Part shown: one piece after another, positions 40,301 through 52,171 of the stretch | How positions within the stretch are numbered: position 1 is the stretch's first letter | Layout of the letters: every line of letters begins with the position of its first letter | NCBI GenBank assembly: GCA_963082875.1 | Contig: OY720097.1 | Location: 4,286,501 to 4,350,500, forward strand | Source of the DNA: Corella eumyota | Taxonomy: Eukaryota; Chordata; Ascidiacea; Phlebobranchia; Corellidae | Length of the DNA stretch: 64,000 bases | Direction: 5' to 3' | Made by a program: the position numbers and the translations under genes | The notes under the pieces: model-generated | Database searches by the model: none | What the model was told of the DNA's origin: nothing | Seen by the model: the letters and a program-made list of their open reading frames with translations, nothing else

Positions 40301-43300
40301 TACTCCGGTCGGTAGATGTCGCTGTATCCACGTTATCAATCCCAATCAAACCGTAAGTCCTTCGCTGTGCATCTCTTAATGGTACCAGTACCAAGGAACC
40401 TTCATGGTCACCTTCATGTCGATCCGGGTTCCAGAAATAAATCCGACCATGGCTTTGGACACGAGGCACGTGAACCAATTTACCACGCCGCACAGCGTAA
40501 AAACTAAAAATAATTTTATATTTTGGAATATTATAAAGCAAAACGGAGACCGATAGTATGACATGTGGTCATAGGATTTAACTAAGGTACAAAAGAACTC
40601 GGGTTCGAACCGCACCAATGCTTCACTACTCGCTCTTGAGCCCGGCGTTTACGAATAGCTTTAACACGTCCCAACTGCACACTTTTTTTCAAAAAAATAA
40701 CAAAAACCACCTTATATTACAGAAAAAAACTTGTGTCAAATATCCAATTTATATTGTGAAAGACAAAATGTATTGCAATAATTCACAGCATTACTTAAAA
40801 CCTATGATAAAAATATCCAAAGTTACCACTAACTAACCCCATAATTTTAAAATTTAACTCTTACCTTATTCCTTTCATATCCTCGTAGAACGCTTTCCCA
40901 AGAAGAAACGGTGCATTGTCCTGAGTACTTGCCACATATCTTAACAACAGAGGACCGGTGTGATGACTTGTTGCGTTGTGTTCTAATAGAGCTACATAAG
41001 CACTCACTTTTTTCTGATTACCGTGAGCATCTGCGTCCTAAAAATATAACAAAAAGAAAAATCACCTAGGTATTAAAAGAATGCCAAATTACTTGAAAAA
41101 TGTTTGTGGTTTAGTGATCAGAACACTCGGCTTTACTACATACGGTCCAGGGTTCAAACTCCACTGCACTAATATAAACGGTATGAATCTACTAAACCAA
41201 ACCTAACCAGCAGCTTTATATAAAGGCTTATATAATCTATAGTATTCCGAACTGCCAAAGGCAACTCGAATCTTGGTCGGAGTAACGATGTTACTCTATG
41301 TTTAGAGGGATAAATAAATGACAATAAAGTGATATGGAATAGTATAGATAAAAACCTGCATTATTAAATTCTACAATACTTTAGTCATTGTCGTTTATTA
41401 ATGCTTAGAATCAAACTTTGGAAATAATAAAAGAAAAGTCACACTGTACCTTGTACAAGGTTTGAAATATTGCCCTGTACACCGAATCCATCGAAGCTCC
41501 GCCGGTTTCAGCAGCTGACTGGATTTGCGTCAACCACTTACGTCGTGCGTCACCACGTACACGTTCTGCGTAAGTACGTTCGACCGTACTGGTCGCGTAC
41601 TCTATCAGACCATCAAAAACCTAAAATAAAATAAAAATGTTTCAACCTAATTAAAAAAAAAGATTTTTAACATATTTATGCTAAGTTTTTTTTTTATAAC
41701 GTATTGAAAAACTCATTTTTTATAATGTAAACCTCTTCTCCGCCTGACATAGCTCCAATGACCGAGTTAATATAAAGATGAAATTCCCTTCTAATAAGAC
41801 GTCGTCTATCGTGGTACGGAGCTCCCTTTCTTGCAGCTCGAACTGCTTGTCGACCTCTCTTTAATGCAGATGCCTCCATACCACCTTTGTACCTACAATA
41901 AAATAAATATTTATTTGTATTTTTACCATTTTAAAAAATCTTAAAATGTTGCAATGACCAAAATAACTAAAAAAATGGCTCGAAGTAAAGATCATATTAT
42001 ATCGATTAAAAGTTTGCCATTTAAAAAGTTGTTTTAGGCTCTATATGGCAATCTTAGACCAAATTAGACTACTTGCTATCCAAGAGCTCCAAGTTTAACA
42101 CAAACGAGTTTACTAATACATTCTGGTAAATCTAAACTCGTACTTTGATAATACGTCGTCTACTCCTTCGTTGTCGACATACCCTTGTCCATCGTTGTCC
42201 CATTTATTAAACAAATTATCGATCATTTGTTTGTGCTTAGCCGACAGAATCTCACGACGAGCCTAAAATTTAAAAACAATTTTTTATACTTATTTATCCT
42301 CGACATTGGAAGGTCGACTTTACGATCTAAACATAAAGTAATATCAGTTACTCAGTCTTAAGTTACCTCTGGTAGTTTTGAAATTAGTTATCTTTTTACA
42401 CATTACAAAGTTTGACATGGGAAATCAATTTCCATATTTGCCCAAAGTTAGTATTATAATAAAAATATATGATTTAGTCAAAAATAAAAGTTTAACATAC
42501 TCGCGCGAGCCTTGTCATTTTTTCCTCTTCTGTTTCGACATAACCTTCGTGTATGAAATTAACAAGATCTTCGACGGTCACGTGACCTGTGTCGTCACAC
42601 ACAAAGTTGTCCAACAGTGACAGGAAGCGACCGATGTTAAGTTGATTCTCGTCGAAAACGCTGGTCATTCTAACGAAAAAAAATAACATTTCGCTGACAA
42701 GACAAATTATGTAGGATTGACAAAGTAGGAAATTTAGTATGTTACAGAAAATTTAAATAATTTTGATAGCAAAACTTTTAACAAAAAATAATTTTTTTTA
42801 TCTAATATGGTCTAGCTTGGCGTTGTCTAACTGGTTTCATGGTTTTTAGTACCTTAACTTTTAACCAGTTTTTGGATTTTACAAGCCATAAGGTCAGCAA
42901 TAATGATTCAAAAGGAAATTAAAGTTAAAATTTAAATGAAATAACATTTTAGAGACTACATCCCCCCAAAGAAAATTAAGATTAATACCATTTTTACCTA
43001 ATTCAAAAAAAACAACCAAAACAAACCAGCAACACTTTAACTTTACCTGGAATGACTCCTGGACGAGTAGTGCGAGAAAAACTCTGCGCTCGGTCGATCG
43101 GGTAAAATAAGAGGTTCAGCGGCGAATGTTACACTCATTCGACTTGCACTTGCTGGCCTGGTTTTTACCTCGACAGGGTATGGGATGTACTCGTCTTTTA
43201 CTGAAAAAAAAAACAGTTCTACTTAAATAACAGAGAATAAGCAAAAAAAACACAGTTTAAATGATCTAGACATTTAAAACAGAGTTTTTGTTTCTTTTTA

Positions 43301-46300
43301 CATTTTTATACTCGAATTAAAGTAAGGGTATAAAAATGTTTTGTTTAGTAACTCGGACACCTAAGATATGTAATATTAAATCAAGCAATAAAAGTCTGAC
43401 ACTTAAAACTTGCGTAAATGATCCGAAATTTTAAAAATCATTTTTTATTTCGTTACTAAACATAAATCTTACATAATTCCTCTTCATTATTTTGGACCAA
43501 CACTGTTCCAGAAGCACCAGCTAAAGTCGTTACAACTGTTTCTGTGTCCCTCTCTGTATCAGTTCTATTATATAATAAACAAAAAACTCATTTTAAATTC
43601 ATATTTTCAATTAGCTATATTTTTATTATATTTAAATTTTTTTTTTTAATTTTTCACTTACGTTTCAGGTTCTTTTTCATTTTGTTCTTCAACCTTTATG
43701 GGAGTAAAAGTCGGAGCAATCGGATCCGGACCCCACGTTTTCTCCTCGTCCCCAGGAGGAGCTGGAGGAACTTTTTTGCGTTGAACGGTTGTGTAAGATG
43801 TTGTCTTCCGGACCTGAGGCTGGGGAGGCTCCTAAAAAAACAAAAAAAAATTGGTTGCATGTGTTTAAAAATTACTAAAATCATTTATTTAGTTAGTATT
43901 TGGGTTTTTTAAATACATTTATTCATAGTATAATCAGAAATGTAATTAAAACACTCTTAAAAAATACTTTTTAGAGATATCTCCTAATAGATAAACGTTT
44001 TCTAGCAAAACATATGTTTAGACAGAACTTTATAATAAAAAAGTAACTTAACTGAATAAAAAGTAAAAAAGGAGAATGGAATAATATCATGTGCTGGAGT
44101 TGTTTTAATGCAAGATCAAGCAAACTGAATTTAATATATTCTAGTATTCTAAACAGTATTAAACATAAAACTAAATCACCTTTGAGAATTGGATGTTAAC
44201 TGGACCCACATCCATGCTCCCATCTGTGCTTGGTGCTGGGGTGATTAAATTCACTGCAAGCCCTCCACTACTCAATAAATTATCATGGGTTTCTTCTGGT
44301 TCTACTATATAAAAATACAAAAAAATATTGAACCTCTTTAAATTGTCTAACAAAAAAGTGTCTTTAAAAATCAACTGATTCCAAATTTAAAAATAAAAAC
44401 CATTTATTACCATATAAATTTATTTCTAATATAGTTTAAATCTAAAAGCAGTGTGTTTATAAAAAATAAGTTTAATAAAGAGATTTAAATATATTTTTTA
44501 CATAACTTACCCTGAGACTTTCTCTCCACTTCTGAATCCTCTTTTTTTTCTTGAATTTCCGAATCCTCCTTAACCTCTTTTTCTTCCTCATTTTCTTCCT
44601 TGTGATCCTCTTCTTTAGGCTCCTCTTTGTTGGTGTCAATCTCAGCTTGATCCTTATTGGCATCTTCTTTTTGATCTTCTAATTCTTCTTCATTAAAGTT
44701 TTCTTTTACTTCTTTGATATCTTCCTTCAAGATCTTTGTCTCTTCCACACCTTCTACTGCAATATCTGCTTGTGGACTAATATTGTCATCAACTTCTTTA
44801 ATTTCTTTCTCATCTTTGGATTCAGGTGCAACATCCGGAGTAATTTCATTCTCTGCAGAATCTGGAAGATTTTTATCTTCAGAACTCTTCACTTCATCTT
44901 CTGGTAATTTTTCTTGATCAGTTTCAACTTCTTGTTGCTCCTCTTCTGTAGGAGATTTGGCATCATCCGCTTTTTGCTCATTATCTTCTTTGGCATTGTC
45001 TTCCAGACTTTGAACTTCAATTTCCGTTGCAACCGAAACCTTTTCAGATCCACGATCCTCTTCTCTAGATGGTGACTCTAAAAATGGAATTTAAAAATTT
45101 AAAACACAAAAAAAAATTAAAAAAGAAAAACAAATTTGAATTAAAACAAAATACCTTTTTGGATTTCATTAAGTTCCTCTTCTTCAGCTAAATCAACTTT
45201 GTTTTCTTCTATTTCAAGTTTTGCATCAGTTTGAGGAATTTCTTCATCCGCTTTTTCTTCAGAATCTGATGCAATAAAAGTAAACACATGTTTAAAACAA
45301 CTTTTAAAAACAAAATCGTAAAAAAACAATTTATATTTTTTAACAAAAAAAAGAGTTAGTTCCCTATGCAATATTTAATTAATAAAATAAATGTATAAAT
45401 ATGTCAAAAAACACATTTATAATAGTTTTAGGTATGTATAAAATATATTTATTTCAAATACAATATTTTACCTTTGCTGTTAAAAGCTGACACTGGAACA
45501 GAAGCCCATTCAGATGAATCCACTTCCTCTGTTGACTCATTATTCCCATCATCTGAGTCGGGATACTCGAAATCGTCCAATTCCTCTAATTCAATTACTG
45601 GCCCTGTTAATTGGACAAAAAAAAAATAATTAAAATAGAAGCAAACTTATGCAAAGGCACCTACAATAAATAAGATTGCTTTTTTAAACTGGCAGCATGG
45701 TGTAGTGGTAAGAACACTTGCTACACCACACATGAGGTCGTGGGTTCAATCCCCGCTGATCTCATGCTGTACTGCCCTTAAGTAAGGCGCTATAAACGGT
45801 ATGAACTCCTGCTGAGCCAGCATAAAAACCGGGCAAATATAGTCTCCATAATATCCCAAACTGCCACAGGCAACTCGAGACTGGGTCAGAGTAACTAATG
45901 TTACTCAATGTTTAAGTCGCGCATTCGACTTTCTCACATCGAGGATAAAGATATATCCAAAAAAAAAGCTATTTTTTTCATTTTAATATAATTACAATAA
46001 AAAAAAAAAAAAAGTTATAAAGAGATAACCTAAAGAAAATAGAACTTAGTGAACTGCTTAACTGAAAATCTGAAATTAAAGGTTTTATTAAAAAGAATCT
46101 TACATCTTCTTGGATTGTGGAGTTGTTCTTTCATTTCATCGTCCAGTTTATCCCAAAACTTCTCCAGTAAATGCAGCATCCGATGTCGATCCACATAACC
46201 ACATGACTCTGAGTCCAGATTTGCAAACAACTAAGTACAAAGTGAAAATTTAAATTAAAAAAAAATTTCAAAAAATTACAAAAACATTAACAAAAGAAAA

Positions 46301-48694
46301 ATACTACAGTTAAGTTTAGGTCACAAAAAACCCCAAAAATTGTCACAGAAAACCCCAAAAAGAAAAATATTTTTTAGCTTAATAAATTTTATATAAAATG
46401 GGCTACTACAATAGTATTAACAAACACATTTAATATATAAAGTACCTTGGAAAACATATCTCTCCAAACTTCATGTTCAAAAGTTTTACGAAATGCGACA
46501 GCACATTGATCCAAATGGCGCAGCAAACTTTTAAACTCCTTCATATTCATTTCATGAACATAATCTTCAAGATACTAAAAACAATACAATTTAATTTTCG
46601 AACAATACATATTTACATATCAAAAAATAAACTGAAAGTATTTTAAACTTATTAAAAGATAATAATTTTTTATCGTCGGTTGTTAAAAAACAAGCTAAAA
46701 AGCTTGACTTGCAAATTTAAACATCTTTGATTCATACATTTTATATGTAATGGTAACATATATAAATTTTTATGTGACCTTTCAAGTTAGTTTAAAAGCT
46801 TAAACTTACATCTATATATTGTTGAAGAGTTAAACATATTCCACTTTCATCTGTTACTTCAAGTTCTTTGCTATAATGGATTACTAAAAAAAAATTTCGC
46901 CAGATGTTTACATTAAAAAAAAGACAATTTTTCATTTAAAATTTTTTTATAAACAAATTATTTTTACCATTTTCTGTATTGGATGCAAGATGTGATGAAA
47001 TTTCCATGTAAGAGTACAAAGAATTTTGAATAAGTTGCAACTGCAGCATATTATTTTCGTCCAACAACCATTGCCTGAACTGAATTTTAAACAAGCGTTC
47101 TCTTTCTTTCTTGTCCTCTTGCCTTTTTCTTTCCTTCTCTTCCATTTCAATTCTCTTCGATTGAGCTTCAAGTTTAAGTCTGGCCAACCTTTTACAATAA
47201 AATAAAAATGTTAAACAATAGTACATATTTAATAGAACTACCCTAATAAATCTCTGTGGCAAAAAAAAAATTTTTTATTTATCACAGTATACACTTCTAT
47301 GAAAAAAAACATTTTTTAACAAAATTAAATTTAAACAAATTACTTATTTTCAGCAACATCAAACACATTTCTTTTCAGTTCCTCAGCAACTTGATGTAAC
47401 CCCCTGGCATATGGAGAAGACTCTGGAAAGTTACTAAATTGGGGGTTGTTTCTCATAAGAAATTGGGCCAAAAGATTGATTGGGTTAAAGGTTGGGTGAC
47501 TTTCAAGATTGTTAATTAAATCTTTTTTCTGTGCTTCAACTAAAATCTAGTGAAATAAATTTAAGCATTAAATTCTAGGCCTTTTACTCGCGAAAATTTT
47601 TCCCTACTTACATTCAATTACTTTAAATTTAAATATTAGTTTAATTACATTTAAATAAAGATAAGCTTACAAGAAACGTTATATTACCTTTTCTATTCCA
47701 AGAATTAAGGTTGGTAAAAGTTTTTCAATCAAATAAACTCTCAGATTTGAACCAATCGCGTTCTCATTAAACCACTCTCTTGCTAAAAGATCCATTGGTA
47801 ACTAAGTGAATACATAAACCATATTATAAAAAAACAAAAAATAAGTCAAAAGGTGGTTCAAAAATTACCATTAAAATTCAGCAGCATTTTTGAGTGAAGA
47901 AATGAGTAAATATAAAAAAATAATTAAAAAAATTATATTTTTTCTGATTTATTGAGCAAGTAAAACTTGTTTAACTAAATTTTACCTGTTTGCAAATATT
48001 AAAACATATTACATGTAAAGTAAAAATCACATAAAATCAGCTTTTTAGGGTAAATCTACATCTTTATGTTATTTTTGTTTTGCCACAAGACTATTTGCCA
48101 ATTTTACCATTTTTTCAAGTTTAAGAGCATCCTCTTTTTCCTTTTTAACCCGTTTCTTCTTATTTTTTTGAAGTGAGAGTAGTTTTTGTTCGATCTTGTG
48201 TTTTTGCCATGAGAACCATTCCTGTTCAAACGGTAAATAAATGTTGCCAGACGTTTGAGGATTATATTCAACTTCCTTTTCTTTTGATGGGGTTTTTTCG
48301 GGAGTGACAGAACTCTAAAATGTTAATAAAAAACAAATTTATTACTGACAATATTTCAACTTTAAGTAGATATTTTAATTCAAAAACACAGTTTTTAAAT
48401 AAAAACACTTTTTTTTTAAATTTTTTCTTATTAAAAAATAAACCAAAATTTTACCTATACTTTAATAAAAATACACACAATAGTTTGTAACTAAAACAAT
48501 TTTTATTAACATACTTCTGTTTTAGTTGCAACAGAACTTGATGATTTAATTACAACAGATGCTTCGTGAGATTGCATTAATTCAGTCCCACTTCTGGTTG
48601 AATACATGCTATCGTTGTCCATAGTAATTCCATCATTAAATAAACTATCCCTTCCACTGTATGTGGTGGAACTCATTACCGGACTTTCCATCAT
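37369..48694 (-). CDS. EFCAB5: EF-hand calcium-binding domain protein 5 (EFCAB5), EF-hand plus GAF-like domains
   Basis: Best model: 28 exons joining two upstream exons (48694-48515, 48314-48108) to 26 others. The latter start at 47801-47688, 47546-47344, 47188-46968, 46883-46810, 46574-46446, 46230-46104, 45603-45472, 45265-45155, 45077-44511, 44304-44180, 43831-43662, 43564-43473 and 43200-43047. They continue at 42669-42501, 42262-42144, 41892-41733, 41620-41450, 41037-40865, 40503-40269, 40108-39907, 39513-39350, 38821-38677, 38505-38378, 38235-38131, 37773-37654 and 37557-37369. This gives 4686 nt, about 1561 aa, near the human length of about 1500. EF-hand-like loops are at about residues 376-418 ([10 protein letters not shown]) and 940-965 ([12 protein letters not shown]). 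A Glu/Lys-rich block covers about 500-690. A GAF-like region spans about 1075-1375 ([10 protein letters not shown]). Human EFCAB5 is a poorly studied ciliary/testis-associated protein. Without the 48108 donor, the upstream exons form a separate 141-aa frame. Confidence 0.75.
38935..39225 (+). repeat. tRNA-derived SINE, family 1, near full length
   Basis: Starts GGGAGCGTGGTGTAGTGGTAAG and has GTGGTGGGTTCAATCCCC (B-box), GAGTAAGGCGCTATAAACGG and GAGGATAAAGAAATATA plus A run. It is in an EFCAB5 intron, opposite to the direction of transcription. Confidence 0.9.
39572..39842 (-). repeat. tRNA-derived SINE, family 1, old diverged copy
   Basis: Reverse orientation; TTATTTATCCTCAATGTGGC, GTAACATCAGTTCCCCCGACC, CTTACTCAGAGGCGCTACAG and CACTACACCATTC are recognisable but mutated. 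It is in the EFCAB5 intron next to the one holding the younger copy at 38.9 kb. Confidence 0.7.
40550..40690 (+). repeat. tRNA-derived SINE, second family, copy 2
   Basis: GAACTCGGGTTCGAACCGCACCAATGC shows a near-canonical B box (GGTTCGAAC). CACTACTCGCTCTTGAGCCCGG follows. It shares order and spacing with the copy at about 7325-7465. EFCAB5 intron. Confidence 0.6.
41103..41310 (+). repeat. tRNA-derived SINE, family 1, diverged and internally deleted
   Basis: TTTGTGGTTTAGTGATCAGAACACTCGG, GTCCAGGGTTCAAACTCC, GGCAACTCGAATCTTGGTCGGAGTAA and TGTTACTCTATGTTTAG are recognisable. EFCAB5 intron. Confidence 0.7.
42283..42380 (-). repeat. SINE family 1, 3' fragment
   Basis: Only the tail half is present: TTATTTATCCTCGACATTGG, ACGATCTAAACATAAAGTAA, and TCAGTTACTCAGTCTTAAGTTACC. 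EFCAB5 intron. Confidence 0.6.
45690..45968 (+). repeat. tRNA-derived SINE, family 1
   Basis: Starts TGGCAGCATGGTGTAGTGGTAAG and has GTCGTGGGTTCAATCCCC, TTAAGTAAGGCGCTATAAACGG, a short deletion in the TAATCAGCAGC region, and ends AGGATAAAGATATATCC plus A run. EFCAB5 intron. Confidence 0.88.
48069..48694 (-). CDS. Alternative reading: short 141-aa protein from the first two EFCAB5 exons
   Basis: If the donor ATG|GTAAAA at 48108/48107 is not used, exon 2 reads on to a TAA at 48069-48071, giving a 141-aa protein. It is Ser/Thr-rich at the start ([16 protein letters not shown]) and ends in a basic coiled segment [20 protein letters not shown]. An AATAAA lies about 100 bp further (near 47955), which would allow separate polyadenylation. 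Joining to EFCAB5 keeps frame and gives a family-like length, so I regard this as an alternative transcript or 5' portion rather than a certain independent gene. Confidence 0.4.
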
Positions 48695-48806
48695 TTTACA
48701 GTTCAAATTTATTTATAGAATGATATTGGTATTTATCCACACCACCTATTTAAAACAATAATATCGAGGTTTAATATTTTTACCAGGCAGTGAGGTGGAG
48801 GGGGAC

Positions 48807-49405
48807 GCGGAATTTAAGGGAATGGAAAATGAAGGAACGGAAATTGAAGGAACGGAAAATGAAGGAACCGGAAAATGAAGGAACGGAAAATGAAGGAACC
48901 GGAAAATGAAGGAACGGAAAATGAAGGAACCGGAAAATGAAGGAACGGAAAATAAAGGAACCGGAAAATGAAGGAACGGAAATTGAAGGAAAGTGAAAAA
49001 AGGAGAAGCGGAATCCTAAAAAAATAAAACGCGGAAATTCCGTTGACTATTTATTTGTATTTAAGTTAATATTATTTTAGAAATAAACGGGCATTTTATA
49101 GAAGAGGGTTAGGGTATGCTGGGGTAATAAAAATTAACTCATTATCGCTTATCAGTTCTCGAATAAATGACAGTAAACCTAAATAAACAGTCAACGGTAT
49201 TTCCGCGTTTTATTTTTTTAGGATTCCGCTACTCCTTTTTTCACTTTCCTTCAATTTCCGTTCCTTCATTTTCCAGTTCCTTCATTTTCCGTTCCTTCAT
49301 TTTCCGGTTCCTTCATTTTCCGTTCCTTCATTTTCCGGTTCCTTCATTTTCCGTTCCTTCATTTTCCGTTCCTTGAATTTCCATTCCCTCATTTTCAGTC
49401 GACCC
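48807..49405. repeat. Large inverted repeat built from 15/16-bp minisatellite units
   Basis: The left arm (about 48807-49063) and right arm (about 49160-49405) are reverse complements around a loop of about 95 bp. Each arm has an outer array alternating GGAACGGAAAATGAA and GGAACCGGAAAATGAA units, several in tandem. A unique inner part follows, with GAATCCTAAAAAAATAAAAC and GCGGAAATWCCGTTGACT. The outer right end, CATTCCCTCATTTTCAGTCGACCC, recurs at 17343-17395. It lies just upstream of the EFCAB5 5' end. The structure resembles a foldback transposon carrying internal tandem repeats; no coding capacity. Confidence 0.75.
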
Positions 49406-49406
49406 A

Positions 49407-49675
49407 GGTGGAGTGGTCAAAACACTTCGCTTTCTACATGATGTTTTTGGTTTAAAACCAACTGCTCTCATGCTGGACCGTCGGGTAAGAAACTATAAAC
49501 AGTATGAACTTCAGCTAAGCTAATACTTAATCAGCAGTTTATTTATTCAAGCAGTTTAATCTATTGAGTCTTAAACAGCCAAAGGCCAATCAAGACAGAG
49601 TCGGGGTAACCAATGTTACCGTATGTTTGGGTCGTGAAGACGACCTTCCTCAGTGTACATCGAGAACGAGAATAG
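49407..49675 (+). repeat. tRNA-derived SINE, family 1, diverged
   Basis: GGTGGAGTGGTCAAAACACTTCGC, GGTAAGAAACTATAAACAGT, ACTTAATCAGCAG and GGTAACCAATGTTACC are recognisable. It abuts the outer end of the inverted repeat at 49405 directly. Confidence 0.65.
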
Positions 49676-50578
49676 GATAGAATAAAAAAAATAGCCAAAT
49701 AGCGGCGTTTTTAAATATTTTTGACTGCAAAAAATCTGACTGTAAAAAGGGCAAAAAAACGTGAAAACACAAAATAAATAAAAATTATCAAATTAAATTA
49801 CTTTTTTTTAATATGTAGAGTCTTAAACGTAAAAACAATAGTTTGTATATTTTTACGAGAATAGCATTATCAGTTTCCATGGCTGTTATGTTGATATAAA
49901 ATAGTAACCACCTTATGATTTATAGAAACAACTTAATTATAAAATTTAAACAAATCAGTTTATCCCCGCATAAGTTGAAACATTTGACATGTTAATTTTT
50001 AATTACAATGTAATTATTTTACTGAAATTTTAGAAAAACTTATACTAAAATTTTAGAAAAACTTGTTTAATTGAAACCAAATAAAACATAGGATTATTAT
50101 TTTATTTACTTAAATATTTATTTTACTATATCACCTAATATCCTTTTCATTTACACAACTAAAACATAAAAATGTAATATTGTCAAAGAAAAATTTTGAA
50201 TTTGAAAACTCTAAGTTATGCTAATGGAAAATATTATTTCTAAAAAAATATTAGGTAAAAAGATATCTAGCCAGCCTACTTGCAACAGTGAACGCATAAG
50301 ATTTATGTGGCCACAAAAAAGAATTATTTTAGGTTTGCTTTCTGCTATAATAATATTTAAGGTTGGCAAACAAGCCATATTGACATAACAACACGATTTA
50401 GGACTCAAAATTTTTTTTAGTAACTGCTACAGTAAAAGTATTGTTGACAAAGTCAATAAAATAGCAATAATGGACGTTTACTTTAATGTACAAACCACAA
50501 GCCTTTTATAATTTCTAAGGTACAACAAGAAATTTAAATTACTAGGGAGATAAGCTCAGCAACTTAATGCATTTACTG
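49676..50578. other. Intergenic region between EFCAB5 side and fucosyltransferase cluster
   Basis: About 0.9 kb of AT-rich DNA. The 65-codon frame at 50211-50408 has no recognisable domain. No repeat or RNA gene seen. It separates the EFCAB5 5' end with its repeats from the 3' end of the first fucosyltransferase unit. Confidence 0.4.
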
Positions 50579-52171
50579 CTAACATTCCTCCTGATTTGTA
50601 CCATAAAACCAATTGGCTAACGACTTCACAATTCTAGGATTTTTGGAAAATCCAAATAACGGTATATTAGATTGGGAAGCGTTATATTTAGAATTCCATA
50701 AGTTATCAATGTTTATACCGTGCATTATTCGACACATTTGACAAAAACTAAATCCTCTGTAATAATCTGGCATATCAATTTCTTTCATATACCTCCATTT
50801 AAAATATTGTTTGTAAGCTGTATCATTCTTGTCAAGATACTTTAAATATTTTACCAGTGAAGGTATGGAATCAAAATGTCTACATGTATAAAAGAGTTTG
50901 GTGGAGCGACTTGAAGATAATCAGCTTTACGAGAACCCCAAACCACAGGTAATGCTCCACTTAAAAGTCCATTACGAAAAAACTTTCCAGTTATGTAGTC
51001 TTTGCAATGATAATTATTTTCAAATGTCATGTAGAATTTGTATTGTGATATAAAACCTAAAATATCCTCATTCGTAACAGTTGGATTTTCTGGAAAACAT
51101 TTGAAAAAAAACAAAAAATATTTATTAATACAGCAAATACCTTTGAGTCATTGTAAGATTAAAAATATTGTCATATTCTGTAAGTTGTTTTTTTTCCACT
51201 TCCCTGACATGTTCTGGAGATTTTTGAGTCTACCAGATATAATATTGATCAGCTCGCCTATAACATTTAAAAGACATTATACTTTAAACTAATACAGGTC
51301 TGTATAATATAACCTAACTCCAAAAAGTTTTTAATATATTGAAGTAATAATTTTAAAATCACTTTCAAAAAATAAAGCCATTGCCTTAACCTTGTTTTTG
51401 GTAAGTCATTCAATTGTATATATTTGTAATGAAATAAAACTGCTTTTGTTGTTGTTTCGTTGATCTTAGTACATGTAATAAACATTAGAAATACAGAGTT
51501 AAAAACAAACAAGTTAAAAAATGATTATTTTAGCCGTACTATTTAGGAAATAAAAAGTACCTTGAGCTTATCTGTTGTAAATTGACAAGGCCCGCAATGG
51601 CTTGCAGTTTTATTTTTCTTATTCACATATTTATACCATGACGGTGGATTCCACGCCAAAATAGTAATCTTAAATAATATAACAAAATTTATATGTTTTA
51701 ACTTTCAAAATAATTTTATTTAAACTTTTAGTTTTAGGTTTCATGTCAGCAAAGGTTTCAGGTTTTCAATTCAACCAACTCCATACTATTTAACCTAAAG
51801 CATGTTTTGAAAGATCACACACTACCACTTGCTTACCATTAGTATAAAGATGTTTTTTTTTACAATGTAAGAATTTGAGGGACTATTTAACTTACCTCTT
51901 CGGTAATATTTGACAAATAACTTTGCAGTTTAGGTTCATAACTTTTGTAAAGCGCATTCAAACGTTTGCGTTCTTCATTTATTTCCTCATTATTAAACAG
52001 ATTTACAACTGGTTTTAAAGTTATGTTGACGTCCACTTTTTTTCTCATAGATGTCGGTTTGTATATATTCCATTTTATTAATAACTTTTTTTCATATAAA
52101 ACGCCCCAAAAAGAAATGACAAACGCTGTCAATAACATAACTACATACACTTTTTTCTTGCAAAAAAACAT
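50579..52171 (-). pseudogene. Alpha-1,3-fucosyltransferase-like (GT10) pseudogene, unit 1
   Basis: It has the five-exon layout of its neighbours: exon 1 52171-51896, exon 2 51668-51561, exon 3 51464-51391, exon 4 51257-51141 and a shortened exon 5 from about 51110 to 50579. Exon 1 encodes an intact cytoplasmic tail, membrane anchor (YVVMLLTAFVISFWGVLY) and stem. Exon 4 has an in-frame TAG at 51230-51232 where its relatives have the second Trp of IWWTQ. Exon 5 lacks roughly the first 200 bp (the segment from RDSDVV to MIKEGFEIE). One base is lost in the VDDFDS region near 50878, breaking the frame before YLKYLD. The donor-site motif reads DYITGKFF instead of DYITEKFF. These defects together make a functional enzyme unlikely. 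Its exon 1 is the source-type copy for the chimeric gene next door. Confidence 0.88.

Noticed and set aside
44472-44663. Arg/Lys-rich frame on the minus strand
   Set aside because: Out-of-frame reading of the Glu/Lys-rich EFCAB5 exon.
48818-48985. Regular short tandem repeats that could suggest a CRISPR array
   Set aside because: Units are directly adjacent 15/16-mers without unique spacers, in an animal genome, and mirrored by an inverted copy.
49167-49376. 69-codon frame with repeated Phe/Ser/Pro segments (FRSFIFRF, HFPVPSF)
   Set aside because: It is a translation of the minisatellite arm of the inverted repeat at 48.8-49.4 kb, not a gene.
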